A stretch of DNA of 64,000 nt from Pseudomonas sp. B20(2017) (GCF_002113125.1 NZ_NEJP01000023.1:39559-103558), one strand, 5' to 3'; shown: positions 8,273 through 18,072, counted from the first letter of the stretch. Notes: generated from the sequence alone by a model not told the origin. Translations and numbers: made by a program.

Positions 8273-9037
8273 TCAGAGCTTGACCGCCGGCCGCCCCGGC
8301 TTCTTGGTCTGCAACAAGTGCGAGAACACTGCATGCAGATCGTCCGAAGCGCTTTCCTCGTCGAGGTTGAGCTTGCTGTCGATGTGATCCATGTGATGCA
8401 TCATCAGGTCCACCGCCAGCTCGCCGTTGCGTGCTTCGATGGCGTCGATCAACTGGGTGTGCTCGTCATAGGAACAGTGTGAGCGGTTGCCGCTTTCATA
8501 TTGGGCGATGATCAGCGACGTCTGCGAAACCAGGCTGCGCTGGAAGCTGATCAACGGCGCGTTCTTCGCTGCCTCGGCCAGTTTCAGGTGAAATTCACCC
8601 GACAACCGGATGCCGGCGCCGCGATCGCCACGGGAGAAACTGTCGCGTTCGTCATTGACCATCTGGCGCAGTTCGGCGATTTGCTCGGCGGTGGCGTGCT
8701 GCACCGCCAGCTCGGTGATCGCGCGTTCCACCAGACGTCGGGCGAGGAACACCTGACGCGCCTCTTCAACGCTCGGGCTGGCCACGACCGCGCCACGGTT
8801 CGGCCGCAACAGCACCACGCCTTCATGGGCCAGACGCGAGAGCGCGCGGCGAATGATGGTTCGGCTGACCCCGAAAATTTCCCCCAGCGCTTCTTCGCTC
8901 AACTTTGTGCCGGGCGCCAGGCGCTGTTCGAGGATGGCCTCGAAGATATGCGCATAGACAATATCGTCCTGGGTTCCGCTGCGGCCGGCTTTGCCTGCTC
9001 GCGGTTGTTTCTTGAGGGGTTGCAACTGTTCGTTCAT
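8273..9037 (-). CDS. GntR-family (FCD-type) transcriptional regulator
   Basis: A 254-residue regulator. A basic N-terminal tail (KKQPRAGKAGRSG) precedes the winged helix (YAHIFEAILEQRLAPGTKLS, FGVSRTIIRRALSRLAHEG), followed by an FCD sensor domain with the metal/ligand histidines DEHTQLIDAIEAR and MMHHMDH. ATG 9037 was taken; a GTG six bases upstream is also possible. Translation could be read further upstream, but that part is not protein-like. It is divergent from the BenE-type transporter, and the palindrome-like ATTGTACACAAT in between is a likely operator. The effector is unknown. Confidence 0.87.
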   Translation of the reverse strand: MNEQLQPLKKQPRAGKAGRSGTQDDIVYAHIFEAILEQRLAPGTKLSEEALGEIFGVSRTIIRRALSRLAHEGVVLLRPNRGAVVASPSVEEARQVFLARRLVERAITELAVQHATAEQIAELRQMVNDERDSFSRGDRGAGIRLSGEFHLKLAEAAKNAPLISFQRSLVSQTSLIIAQYESGNRSHCSYDEHTQLIDAIEARNGELAVDLMMHHMDHIDSKLNLDEESASDDLHAVFSHLLQTKKPGRPAVKL

Positions 9038-9130
9038 GGGCACTCGAGTCGGGAAGAACGGCGGCGAATTGACCGTGACTGTAATACGGCACAGTGGGTC
9101 GCTGGCAAGTATCGCGTAAAAAACAGCGCG

Positions 9131-9142
9131 ATTGTACACAAT
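9131..9142. promoter_or_regulatory. Candidate GntR operator ATTGTACACAAT
   Basis: A 12-bp imperfect palindrome with arms ATTGT/ACAAT, about 95 bp upstream of the gntR start and in the divergent region with the transporter. The TTGTAYACAA core is shared with the perfect palindrome at 56525-56540. Confidence 0.5.
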
Positions 9143-9242
9143 GGAAGGTGGCAACACGACTGTACGGCTGTTTGTGGCTTCGGCTGTATTGCAACGCTTC
9201 GTTACGTTTGAGTTTAGGCTTGATCGCAGAATCCGCGATCCC

Positions 9243-9333
9243 TGTGGGAGCGAGCTTGCTCGCGATAGCGGTTGGACATTCAACTCCTATGTCGACTGTT
9301 CCGCCGTCATCGCGAGCAAGCTCGCTCCCACAA
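9243..9333. repeat. REP pair (GTGGGAGCG family) upstream of the BenE-type transporter
   Basis: TGTGGGAGCGAGCTTGCTCG (from 9243) and its inverted copy CGCGAGCAAGCTCGCTCCCA (ending 9333). It lies between the candidate operator and the transporter start, so it is probably in the mRNA leader. Confidence 0.85.
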
Positions 9334-9384
9334 GGGTTTCGCGTAGCTGCGAATATCTTCATTGGTACAAGGAATACCCCTGTC

Positions 9385-10575
9385 ATGAACGAAATTACCC
9401 ACACCCGACTGCGCCCGCTGGCGGACACATCGCCCTCCGCCATCGTCGCCGGCTTCATCGCGATGATGACCGGCTACACCAGTTCGCTGGTGCTGATGTT
9501 CCAGGCAGGGCAAGCGGCGGGCCTGAGCAGCGGGCAGATTTCTTCGTGGATCTGGGCGATTTCCATCGGCATGGCGGTGTGTTCGATCGGCCTGTCGCTG
9601 CGTTATCGCACGCCGATCACCATCGCCTGGTCGACGCCCGGCGCGGCGCTGTTGATCACCAGCCTTGGCGGCGTGACCTATGGCGAAGCGATTGGCGCCT
9701 ATATCACCTGCGCGGTGCTGGTGACCATTTGCGGCTTGACCGGCAGCTTCGAACGGCTGGTGAAAAAGATCCCGGCCTCCCTCGCCGCGGCGCTGCTGGC
9801 AGGGATTCTGTTCAAGATCGGCAGCGAAATTTTCGTCGCCGCGCAGCACCGCACCGGCCTGGTGCTGGGGATGTTCTTCACTTATCTGATCGTCAAACGC
9901 CTGTCGCCCCGTTATGCGGTGCTCGCTGCGCTGCTGATCGGCACCGCGCTGTCGGGCGTCATGGGGTTGCTGGACTTCAGCGGTTTTCACCTGGAGGTGG
10001 CGACACCGGTCTGGACCACGCCGCATTTTTCCCTGGCCGCGACCATCAGCATCGGCATTCCGCTGTTTGTTGTGGCGATGACCTCGCAAAACATGCCCGG
10101 CATCGCCGTGCTGCGGGCCGATGGTTACAACGTCCCGGCCTCGCCGCTGATTACCTCTACCGGCATCGCGTCCCTGCTGCTGGCGCCGTTTGGTTCCCAC
10201 GGCATCAACCTCGCAGCGATTAGCGCGGCGATTTGCACCGGGCCGCATGCCCATGAGGATCGCAACAAACGCTACACCGCTGCGGTGTGGTGCGGGATTT
10301 TCTACGGGATTGCCGGGGTGTTCGGCGCCACGCTGGCGGCGCTGTTTGCCGCGCTGCCCAAGGAACTGGTGCTGTCGATTGCTGCTTTGGCGCTGTTCGG
10401 TTCGATCATCAACGGCTTGAGCATCGCCATGACCGAGGTGAAGGAACGGGAAGCGGCGCTGATCACCTTCATGGTCACGGCGTCGGGGCTGACGCTGTTT
10501 TCCATCGGTTCGGCCTTCTGGGGGATTGTCGCGGGGGTGTTGACCTTGCTGATCCTCAACTGGCGCAAGGCCTGA
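9385..10575 (+). CDS. BenE-family (benzoate/H+ symporter type) membrane transporter
   Basis: 396 residues, almost entirely hydrophobic helices (about 11-12 membrane segments). Family features are the N-terminal SAIVAGFIAMMTGYTSSLVL and the SWIWAISIGMAV and PITIAWSTPGAALL segments, matching the BenE family of inner-membrane proton symporters. Benzoate is the classical substrate, but no benzoate-catabolic genes are nearby. The neighbours are purine-degradation genes and a GntR regulator, so the real substrate is uncertain. ATG 9385 is the first start giving a clean membrane protein. Confidence 0.85.
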   Translation: MNEITHTRLRPLADTSPSAIVAGFIAMMTGYTSSLVLMFQAGQAAGLSSGQISSWIWAISIGMAVCSIGLSLRYRTPITIAWSTPGAALLITSLGGVTYGEAIGAYITCAVLVTICGLTGSFERLVKKIPASLAAALLAGILFKIGSEIFVAAQHRTGLVLGMFFTYLIVKRLSPRYAVLAALLIGTALSGVMGLLDFSGFHLEVATPVWTTPHFSLAATISIGIPLFVVAMTSQNMPGIAVLRADGYNVPASPLITSTGIASLLLAPFGSHGINLAAISAAICTGPHAHEDRNKRYTAAVWCGIFYGIAGVFGATLAALFAALPKELVLSIAALALFGSIINGLSIAMTEVKEREAALITFMVTASGLTLFSIGSAFWGIVAGVLTLLILNWRKA

Positions 10576-10590
10576 TGAAAAAACAGGCAT

Positions 10591-10623
10591 AAAAAAACGG
10601 CGACCCTCGGGTCGCCGTTTTTT
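10591..10623. terminator. Bidirectional terminator between transporter and yggL
   Basis: ACGGCGACC-CTCG-GGTCGCCGT hairpin (10597-10618) flanked by seven A on the left and six T on the right. It serves both convergent genes. Confidence 0.93.
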
Positions 10624-10628
10624 CAGTA

Positions 10629-10973
10629 TCACTTGGCCGCGTTGATCGGCTTTTCCGGATACCAGACGTCCAGCAGCGGGCTGATTTCAGTCTTGGTCAG
10701 CTCGGTGCGGGTTTTCAGCCAGGCTTCCACGGCAGCGCGCTGCTCTTCGGAAACCGAACCACGCTTCTGCAGGCAAACCAGACCGAAGCCTTCGCCGCCG
10801 ACATAGCCCAGACCATTGGCGTCCATGGCTTCTTTGATGAAAGCTTCGAGGAAAGCATCAATGGCTTCTTCGGACAGATCTTCTTTGAAGTCCAGGTTCA
10901 GTTCGAAACCCAGCTCTTGAAATTCATCGACGCACAGTTTTTTGCGCAGACGCTGGGAACGGTTAGTCGCCAT
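10629..10973 (-). CDS. yggL: YggL family ribosome-associated protein (DUF469)
   Basis: A 114-residue soluble protein beginning MATNRSQRLRKKLCVDEFQ, with ELGFELNLDF near residue 21 and an acidic middle. This fits the YggL/DUF469 family, whose E. coli member binds the 50S ribosomal subunit. The length is standard. It is monocistronic: a bidirectional terminator lies after it and a divergent intergenic region before it. Confidence 0.85.
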   Translation of the reverse strand: MATNRSQRLRKKLCVDEFQELGFELNLDFKEDLSEEAIDAFLEAFIKEAMDANGLGYVGGEGFGLVCLQKRGSVSEEQRAAVEAWLKTRTELTKTEISPLLDVWYPEKPINAAK

Positions 10974-11207
10974 TGGAACAATCCTCTTAAGTAATAACGG
11001 CCGGCACTTTACCAGTTTAAGCCGGCGATTGCCCGCCTATCCGGGACGTGCGTGCGACCGCCTGTAAAAAAATAACGAATTGGCACCCTTGCGAAAGGCA
11101 CAAGCTGTTACACCTTGGGGCATAATGCCGACACTTTCATGACCACTGAGGGCCTTTTCATCCATGTCCTCGTCTTTTTTCCCCTCGGCTGTAGGGTTTT
11201 ATTTCAT

Positions 11208-12668
11208 ATGATCAAATCGTTGCGTCCTCTGCTCCTGGCCGGTCTTCTTCTGCCACTGGCCTTGCCCGTCTCCGCTGCCACCATCAATACCGCCCTGACC
11301 CCCAACGTCGAAAAAGCCCTCAAGGCCAGCAAGCTGCAGCCCACTGCCCTGTCGCTGGTGATGGTGCCGCTGGACGGCCCGGGCACGCCGACCGTGTACA
11401 ACGCCGACGTGTCGGTCAACCCGGCCTCGACCATGAAACTGGTCACCACGTACGCGGCGCTGGAAATGCTCGGCCCCAACCATCAGTGGAAAACCGAGTT
11501 CTACACCGACGGCGACCTGAACGGCGGGATTCTCAACGGCAACCTCTACCTCAAGGGTGGTGGCGATCCGAAGCTGAACATGGAAAAACTCTGGCTGCTG
11601 ATGCGCGACCTGCGCGCCAACGGCGTGACCCAGGTCACCGGTGATCTGGTACTGGACCGCAGCTTCTTCGTGCAGCCGCAACTGCCGGAATTCAACGACG
11701 ACGGCAACGACGAGAACAAGCCATTTCTGGTCAAGCCGGATTCGCTGCTGGTCAACCTCAAGGCCCTGCGTTTCGTGGCCCGCAATGACAATGGCCGGGT
11801 GTTGATCTCGGTCGAACCGCCGATTGCCAGCATCAACATCGAGAACACCGTCAAAGCGCTCAACTCCAAACAATGCACCGGCGGCGTGCGCTACAACCCG
11901 GTGCCGCAGGCCGATGGCAGCGTGACCGTGACCGTGGCCGGTCAGTTGGGCGAAGGTTGCAGCTCGCAGACTTACCTGTCGCTGCTCGACCACGCGACCT
12001 ACACCGCCGGCGCCGTCCGGGCAATCTGGAAAGAACTGGGCGGTAGCATCCAGGGCAAGGATCGTCTGGCCCCGACGCCGAGCAGCGCCAAAGTGCTGGC
12101 TCGCGCGTTCTCGCCGGATCTGGCGGAAATCATCCGCGACATCAACAAGTACAGTAACAACACCATGGCTCAGCAGCTGTTCCTGAGCCTGGGCCAGAAA
12201 TTCCGCAACGACGCCGACGGCGATGACGCCAAGGCCGCGCAACGCGTGGTGCGCCAGTGGCTGGCGAAGAAAGGCATCACCGCGCCGCATCTGGTGATGG
12301 AGAACGGCTCCGGTCTGTCGCGTTCCGAGCGAGTCAGTGCCCGTGAAATGGCCAACATGCTGCAAGCGGCCTGGCACAGCCCATATGCTGCCGAATACAT
12401 CAGCTCGCTGCCGATTGCCGGCACCGACGGCACCATGCGCAAACGCCTGAAGACCACCGCGATGCGCGGCGAAGCCCACGTCAAGACTGGCACCCTGAAC
12501 ACCGTACGGGCGATTGCCGGTTTCAGCCGCGACGTCAACGGCAACACCTGGGCGGTGGTGGCGATCCTCAACGACAAGGCCCCGTTCGGCGCGTCGTCGG
12601 TACTGGATCAGGTGCTGCTGGATCTTTATAAACAGCCACGGACGCCGCAGACTGCTTCGGTCCTGTAA
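11208..12668 (+). CDS. dacB: D-alanyl-D-alanine carboxypeptidase/endopeptidase (PBP4)
   Basis: A periplasmic penicillin-binding protein of 486 residues that trims and cleaves peptidoglycan cross-links. ATG 11208 gives a signal peptide (MIKSLRPLLLAGLLLPLALP, cleavage after VSAA). The catalytic motifs are all visible: SxxK as PASTMKLV near residue 72, SxN as YSNNTMAQQ near 312, and KTG as HVKTGTLNT near 427. The long insert between SxxK and SxN is typical of class C PBPs. An upstream in-frame extension lacks a signal peptide and is rejected. Confidence 0.94.
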   Translation: MIKSLRPLLLAGLLLPLALPVSAATINTALTPNVEKALKASKLQPTALSLVMVPLDGPGTPTVYNADVSVNPASTMKLVTTYAALEMLGPNHQWKTEFYTDGDLNGGILNGNLYLKGGGDPKLNMEKLWLLMRDLRANGVTQVTGDLVLDRSFFVQPQLPEFNDDGNDENKPFLVKPDSLLVNLKALRFVARNDNGRVLISVEPPIASINIENTVKALNSKQCTGGVRYNPVPQADGSVTVTVAGQLGEGCSSQTYLSLLDHATYTAGAVRAIWKELGGSIQGKDRLAPTPSSAKVLARAFSPDLAEIIRDINKYSNNTMAQQLFLSLGQKFRNDADGDDAKAAQRVVRQWLAKKGITAPHLVMENGSGLSRSERVSAREMANMLQAAWHSPYAAEYISSLPIAGTDGTMRKRLKTTAMRGEAHVKTGTLNTVRAIAGFSRDVNGNTWAVVAILNDKAPFGASSVLDQVLLDLYKQPRTPQTASVL

Positions 12669-12679
12669 TCCCCGTAAAT

Positions 12680-12859
12680 GATTGTTCCCACGCTCTGCGT
12701 GGGAACAATCATCACAGCCGAAACTGCCGCCCCCCCAAACCTGATTGTTCCCACGTCGAGGCGTCGAACCGTCCGCGTGGGAATACAGCCCGTGACGCTC
12801 TGCGTCATTGGACGCGGAGCGTCCCCGGAGGCATTCCCACGTAAAGCGTGGGAACGATC
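12680..12859. repeat. Extragenic palindromic repeat, GATCGTTCCCACGC family, copy 2 (extended)
   Basis: A short extra hairpin, GATTGTTCCCACGC ... GCGTGGGAACAATC (12680-12710), precedes a full copy running to GTGGGAACGATC at 12859. It lies between dacB and the convergent diguanylate cyclase and may help end both transcripts. Confidence 0.8.
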
Positions 12860-12870
12860 ATTCGAATGGG

Positions 12871-15264
12871 TCAGTTCATCTGCCGCTCGACCCGATCCCG
12901 TCCGCCCTGCTTCGCCGCGTACACCCCGGAATCCGCCCGCAGCAACAGCGCGTCCGCGCCCTCTCCCGGTCGCCAGCTGGCAATCCCGAAACTGGCCGTC
13001 ACCACCCCCACCACGTCGATCGGTGCACTGCGCAGGCTGTGCCATAACTCTTCGGCCAGCATGAGGGCGTGATCACCGTCGATGTCCGGGCACAGCACCA
13101 TGAATTCCTCGCCGCCCAACCGGCAGAACACGTCGGTACGCCGCAGACGATGGCCGATGCGCTCGCAGACCGCCTGCAACACGCGGTCGCCCACCGCATG
13201 ACCGTACTGATCGTTGATCCGTTTGAAGTGGTCGATGTCGAGCATGATCACCGACAACTCACCACCACCACGCTCTACCCGCGCCATTTCGGTGGTCAGG
13301 CGCTCCTGGAAATAGCGCCGGTTGTGAATCCCGGTCAGGGCGTCGGTCACCGACAAGGCGCGCAACTCTTCTTCGACGCGCTTCAGATCGGAGATGTCGG
13401 AAATATAACCGTGCCACAGCACGCCGCCGCCCGGCAGTTCCTCCGGGGTCGCCTCGCCACGAACCCAGCGCAGGCCGCGTTCGGGCAACTGCACGCGATA
13501 TTCCTCGCGCCACGGACTGAGGTTGTCCGCCGAGGCGCGGATCGACTTGCGCACACGACTGACGTCCTGCGGATGGATGCGGGTGAAGATCGCTTCGGCG
13601 TTGAGCAGCAGCACGTCCGGCTCCAGCTCGTAGATTTCGCGAATCCCGTCGCTGGCGTAGATCACACTGAAGCGCCCGTCGAACTCCATTTTGAATTGAT
13701 AGATCCCGCCGGGAACGTGCGCGCTGAGCTTCTTCAACAGTACGTCCCGTGCGGCCAGCGCTTCGTGCACGCGCTTGCGTTCGGTGATGTCGATGCAGAT
13801 CGCCAGATGGCCGACCCACAGCCCCTGCTCGTCCAGCACCGGCGTGGCCAGCATGTTCACTGGAATGTGGCTGCCATCCTTGCGCACCAGCGTCCACTCT
13901 CGCGCCTCGTGCCCGCCGACTTCGCCGCCCTCCACCAGCATCGCCTGACAGGTCGGAATGACCTTGCCATAACGGGTGCTGAGCTCCGCCGCGCGAGCCA
14001 CCAGTTCCCGAGGGAAATGCAGGTTCTCCAGGGTCATGTGGCCGACCACTTCAACACTGCGATAACCGAGCATCTGCTCGGCACCGGGGTTGAAGGTGTT
14101 GATCACGCCACGCAGGTCGGTGGCGATGATTGCAACCTGGGTCGCCGCGTTCAGCACCCCGCGCAACTGGCCGTGAGTGCCGCGCAGTTCCTGTTCACGC
14201 TCATGCAGTTCCTGAGTGCGCAACTCGACCATGCGCAACGCGCGCTGGCGCTGACTGACCAGCACATAAAGCAGCGCGCTCAACAGGAGACTGAGCAATC
14301 CGCCCAGCACCACCACGCTGCCAACCGACGAATGGTTGGCCTGCATGAACGCTTCGCTGGGAAGAATATCCACCTGATAGTCGTGATCGGCCATGCGCAC
14401 CAGCCGGGTGGCGGACAGATCGCTTGGCGCCGGTTCATTGGTCGACTCGAACAACACTTCATGTTGATCGCTGTTGGACAGATCGAGAATGCGTACTGAC
14501 AGATAGTCATTGAGTGCGTCCGGCAAGCCGTCCGCCAGCAGTTGACGCATGCTGATCACTGCCATCACATAACCGAAAGAGACGTTTTCGCCCTGACGAA
14601 CCACTGGCGCGACCAGCAGGACGCCGCGTGCATAAGCCGGCTCGATAGACACCAGATGCATCGGCTGCGACACCGCCAGACCGTGGAGCTGGTCAGCCCG
14701 TTCAAGGGTCGATCGGCGCAACGGTTGCGCCAGCAAGTCATACCCCAGCGGCGAGCCGAGCCGACTCTGGGTCTGGCTGTACACCACCACGACGTATTCA
14801 TCGCGAGCCGCGGCCAGTTGCAGTTCGCCGCGTGCATTGAGTTCGAGCACGCTGAAGGTGGTCAGGCCCTCGTCTCGCACCTGTTTCTCGAACGCTGCAC
14901 GCTCGGCGCCGCTCACCCGCAAGGCGAACGAATAGGCCTGGGTGCGCAGTAATAAAGGTCGGGTATAGCCGTCGAATTCGGCGCGGGACACCGATTCGGA
15001 GTTGGCGAAGAACCGTCGCAGGCCATCAAGGCGTTGCTCCTGATCCTGAAAACGTTCTTCGATGCGGCTGTAGCGCTCGTTGGCCAGTAGCTGAAAGCGT
15101 TGGCGCAACTGGCTATGAAACTGATTGAGGGTGCCCCAGGCCAGCAGCCCCGTGAGAATCCCGCCGGCGAGCAATACCAGCAGCCCGACCAGCCAGGCCG
15201 AGACGTCTTCGCTGATAAAACCCAATATCTTCGGGCGCACGGGGTGCAACGACATAAAAGCCAC
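12871..15264 (-). CDS. Membrane-anchored diguanylate cyclase with CHASE-like, PAS/PAC and GGDEF domains
   Basis: A 797-residue signalling enzyme predicted to make cyclic di-GMP. Order: membrane helix near residues 22-45; a periplasmic sensor of about 260 residues resembling CHASE (QRFQLLANERYSRIEERFQD onward); a second helix near 312-336; two PAS/PAC modules (about 370-490 and 510-630); GGDEF at the C-terminus. The active site is intact as GGEEF (717-721). A product-inhibition I-site RRTD lies five residues before it (708-711). No EAL domain is present. The annotated start is GTG 15264; ATG 15255 is equally possible. The gene stands alone, and its sensory ligand is unknown. Confidence 0.9.
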   Translation of the reverse strand: MAFMSLHPVRPKILGFISEDVSAWLVGLLVLLAGGILTGLLAWGTLNQFHSQLRQRFQLLANERYSRIEERFQDQEQRLDGLRRFFANSESVSRAEFDGYTRPLLLRTQAYSFALRVSGAERAAFEKQVRDEGLTTFSVLELNARGELQLAAARDEYVVVVYSQTQSRLGSPLGYDLLAQPLRRSTLERADQLHGLAVSQPMHLVSIEPAYARGVLLVAPVVRQGENVSFGYVMAVISMRQLLADGLPDALNDYLSVRILDLSNSDQHEVLFESTNEPAPSDLSATRLVRMADHDYQVDILPSEAFMQANHSSVGSVVVLGGLLSLLLSALLYVLVSQRQRALRMVELRTQELHEREQELRGTHGQLRGVLNAATQVAIIATDLRGVINTFNPGAEQMLGYRSVEVVGHMTLENLHFPRELVARAAELSTRYGKVIPTCQAMLVEGGEVGGHEAREWTLVRKDGSHIPVNMLATPVLDEQGLWVGHLAICIDITERKRVHEALAARDVLLKKLSAHVPGGIYQFKMEFDGRFSVIYASDGIREIYELEPDVLLLNAEAIFTRIHPQDVSRVRKSIRASADNLSPWREEYRVQLPERGLRWVRGEATPEELPGGGVLWHGYISDISDLKRVEEELRALSVTDALTGIHNRRYFQERLTTEMARVERGGGELSVIMLDIDHFKRINDQYGHAVGDRVLQAVCERIGHRLRRTDVFCRLGGEEFMVLCPDIDGDHALMLAEELWHSLRSAPIDVVGVVTASFGIASWRPGEGADALLLRADSGVYAAKQGGRDRVERQMN

Positions 15265-15348
15265 TCACTACGTCAGCATCTGCGGGAAAAACCCCATCGG
15301 CCGTGTGTGAGTTATAGCTATTAGCCACTAATTTGGCTAGTTCTGAAC

Positions 15349-15387
15349 GGATCCAAGAGCCTTTAAAAATCAAGGCTCTGTGGATCC
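15349..15387. other. Strong hairpin between rlmKL and the diguanylate cyclase
   Basis: GGATCC and AGAGCC arms pair with GGCTCT and GGATCC around a 12-base A/T-rich loop. There is no T-run on either side, so it may protect the rlmKL 3' end rather than act as a classical terminator. Confidence 0.5.
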
Positions 15388-15401
15388 AATTTCGCAGAGT
15401 G

Positions 15402-17672
15402 TCAACGAGCCGTGATTTTCCAGGCGCGGTGGATCTTGCCGTTACGGGCGAAATCCGGGTCGATGGTGCTGGCGGTGATTTCCTCGACCGCGTAACGCTC
15501 GGCCAGGTTGTCTTCGAGCTGGAACTTGCGGAAGTTGTTGGAGAAGTACAACACCCCGCCCGCTGCCAGACGCGCCATGGCCAGGTCGATCAACTGCACC
15601 TGGTCACGCTGCACGTCGAAGATGCCTTCCATGCGCTTGGAGTTGGAGAACGTCGGCGGATCGATGAAGATCAGGTCGTATTCGTCGCGGGAGTTCTCCA
15701 GCCACGCCATCACATCGCCCTGCTCCAGACGGTTCTTGTCGGAGAAACCGTTGAGCGACAGGTTGCGGCGCGCCCAGTCGAGGTAGGTTTTCGACAGGTC
15801 GACGCTGGTGGTGCTGCGCGCGCCGCCCTTGGCCGCGTGTACGCTGGCGGTCGCGGTGTAGCAGAACAGGTTGAGGAAGCGCTTGCCGGCGGCCTCTTTC
15901 TGGATCCGCATGCGCATTGGCCGGTGGTCGAGGAACAGCCCGGTGTCGAGGTAGTCGGTGAGGTTGACCAGCAACTTCACGCCGCCCTCGGTCACTTCAT
16001 TGAACTTGCCCTGGGCCGCCTGGCGCTCGTACTGCTTGGTGCCGCTCTGACGTTCGCGGCGCTTGACCACCACGCGGCTCTTGTCGATGTTCAGCGCCTG
16101 CGGAATGGCCGCCAACGCATCGAACATGCGGATCGAGGCCTTTTCCGGGTCGATCGACTTCGGCGCGGCGTATTCCTGAACGTGCACCCAGTCGTGGTAC
16201 AGGTCGATGGCCATCGCGTATTCCGGCATGTCCGCATCGTAGACGCGGTAGCAGTCGATGCCTTCGCGCTTGACCCACTTGCCCATCGACTTGAGGTTTT
16301 TCTGCAGGCGGTTGGCAAACATCTGCCCGCCTTCGCTCAGGCGCGGCTGCTCGATCACTGGCGCCGGGGCCGGCGTCGGTTTGATCGGGTTGCCGTTCTT
16401 GTTGAACTTGCGCTCTTGCGGCTCGTTCGGCGTCTGATCGTAGGCGGCTTGCTCGCGCTCGGCCTGACGTTGCTCCGGGGTACGGCGCTCGCCGGTGACG
16501 AACTGATCCGGCAGGACTTTGATCAACAGCAGCTTGCACGGCAGCGCGCCGTTCCAGAACGAATACTGTTTGTGGCTGCGGATGCCCATGCGCTTGCCCA
16601 GGTCCGGCGCGCCGGTGAACACCGCCGCTTCCCAGTTCAGGCAGGCCTGACGCAGACGCTCGCCGAGGTTCTGGTAGAGGTACAACAGGCTGGCTTCATC
16701 ACCCAGACGCTCACCGTACGGCGGGTTGCAGATGACCAGACCTTTCTGGTTCTGGTCCGGACGCGGTTCGAAGGTCGCGACTTCGCCCTGATAAATCTTG
16801 ATCCATTCGCTCAGACCGGCGCGTTCAACGTTGTTGCGGCCCGGCTGAATCAACCGTGGATCAGCTTCATAACCACGGATCCACAGCGGCGGCTTGGCCA
16901 GACCGGCAGCAGCACGCTCGACCGCTTCTTCATGCAGTTTTTTCCACAGTGCCGGTACGTGACCGAGCCAGGCGGTGAAGCCCCATTGCTCGCGACGCAG
17001 GTTCGGCGCCATGTCGGCGGCGATCATGCCGGCTTCTACCAGGAACGTGCCGACACCACACATCGGGTCAGCCAGCGCGCCACCTTCGGCGGCAATGCGC
17101 GGCCAGCCGGAACGGATCAGGATCGCGGCCGCCAGGTTTTCCTTCAGCGGCGCAGCGCCCTGCTGCAAGCGGTAGCCGCGCTGGTGCAGGCTGTGGCCGG
17201 AAAGGTCGAGGGACAGAATCGCTTCGCCGCGATCCAGACGCAGGTGAATGCGCAGGTCCGGGTTGAGCTTGTCGATGCTTGGACGGTCGCCCTGCGGAGT
17301 GCGCAGTTTGTCGACGATGGCGTCCTTGACCTTCAAGGCGCCGAAGTGGGTGTTGTCGATGCCCGAACCGTGGCCGCTGAATTCCACGGCCAGAGTGCCG
17401 TCGGCCAGCATGTGGTCCTGCCAGTCGACATCAAGTACGCCGTGGTACAGGTCTTCGGCGTTTTTCATCGGGAAACGCTTGAGCACCAGCAGCACCCGGT
17501 TGGCCAGACGCGACCAGAGGCACAGGCGATAAGCGGTTTCCATGGTCGCCATGCCACGCACGGCGGAGGTATGTTCGCGGGCCTCTTCAAGGCCAAGCCC
17601 GACGGCTTCCTCGATGAGCAGGCCTTCAAGGCCTTTGGGGCAAGTGAGGAAGAGTTCGAAACGGTCGGACAT
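15402..17672 (-). CDS. rlmL: Bifunctional 23S rRNA methyltransferase RlmKL
   Basis: A 756-residue fusion making m2G2445 (RlmL part) and m7G2069 (RlmK part) in 23S rRNA. The N-terminus has a THUMP region, then a Rossmann methyltransferase with the catalytic NPPYGERLGDEASLLYLY near residue 310. A variable linker (about 400-470) follows. The C-terminal methyltransferase has NLFCYTATASVHAAKGGA near 590 and FIDPPTFSNSKRM near 680. The length matches gammaproteobacterial RlmKL. It is divergent from rmf, placing two ribosome-related genes side by side. Confidence 0.94.
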   Translation of the reverse strand: MSDRFELFLTCPKGLEGLLIEEAVGLGLEEAREHTSAVRGMATMETAYRLCLWSRLANRVLLVLKRFPMKNAEDLYHGVLDVDWQDHMLADGTLAVEFSGHGSGIDNTHFGALKVKDAIVDKLRTPQGDRPSIDKLNPDLRIHLRLDRGEAILSLDLSGHSLHQRGYRLQQGAAPLKENLAAAILIRSGWPRIAAEGGALADPMCGVGTFLVEAGMIAADMAPNLRREQWGFTAWLGHVPALWKKLHEEAVERAAAGLAKPPLWIRGYEADPRLIQPGRNNVERAGLSEWIKIYQGEVATFEPRPDQNQKGLVICNPPYGERLGDEASLLYLYQNLGERLRQACLNWEAAVFTGAPDLGKRMGIRSHKQYSFWNGALPCKLLLIKVLPDQFVTGERRTPEQRQAEREQAAYDQTPNEPQERKFNKNGNPIKPTPAPAPVIEQPRLSEGGQMFANRLQKNLKSMGKWVKREGIDCYRVYDADMPEYAMAIDLYHDWVHVQEYAAPKSIDPEKASIRMFDALAAIPQALNIDKSRVVVKRRERQSGTKQYERQAAQGKFNEVTEGGVKLLVNLTDYLDTGLFLDHRPMRMRIQKEAAGKRFLNLFCYTATASVHAAKGGARSTTSVDLSKTYLDWARRNLSLNGFSDKNRLEQGDVMAWLENSRDEYDLIFIDPPTFSNSKRMEGIFDVQRDQVQLIDLAMARLAAGGVLYFSNNFRKFQLEDNLAERYAVEEITASTIDPDFARNGKIHRAWKITAR

Positions 17673-18072
17673 GGTTTTTCCAGAGCCTTTGGCTGATGAA
17701 CCAGCAACGCATTGCCGATCCGGTTTTCAATCAGGCGCTTTTCTACAAGAGCGCCCGCGTGGCACGAAGGTGTGCCGTTCCATCCCCGCTGCTCGGGTTT
17801 AAAAGAGCTTAGATGCCGGGACAGATAAAAAAGTTGAAGCAACAAAATGACTCAAAGCAACCCTTCGTCGAATAGTAACCCAGCGTAAACGTGGGTCATT
17901 CTCACTAAAGGATTAACCTCATCATCCAGCGCGGGGCCGATCATACCGGGGTTTGGCCAATAAATACTGGATAAATACGCGGTTACTTATGGCCATAGCA
18001 TCTTTTTCGTTACGTCCTTATGACAAAACGGTCATTCCATCGATGTGACTCATTGGTTAGAACTGCACACAG
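17673..18072. other. 400-bp intergenic stretch between rlmKL and the rmf leader, no gene seen
   Basis: An A/T-richer divergent region that must hold the rlmKL and rmf promoters. No convincing reading frame, tRNA or repeat was found. A short GGCGCTTTTCTACAAGAGCGCC hairpin-like segment occurs near 17733-17754, close to the rlmKL start. Confidence 0.4.

Noticed and set aside
9100..9116. TGGCAAGTATCGCG upstream of the BenE-type gene as a sigma-54 promoter
   Set aside because: GG-to-GC spacing is 8 bp and the -12 half does not match.
11082..11093. TGGCACCCTTGC upstream of dacB as a sigma-54 promoter
   Set aside because: GG and GC are only 7 bp apart instead of 10.
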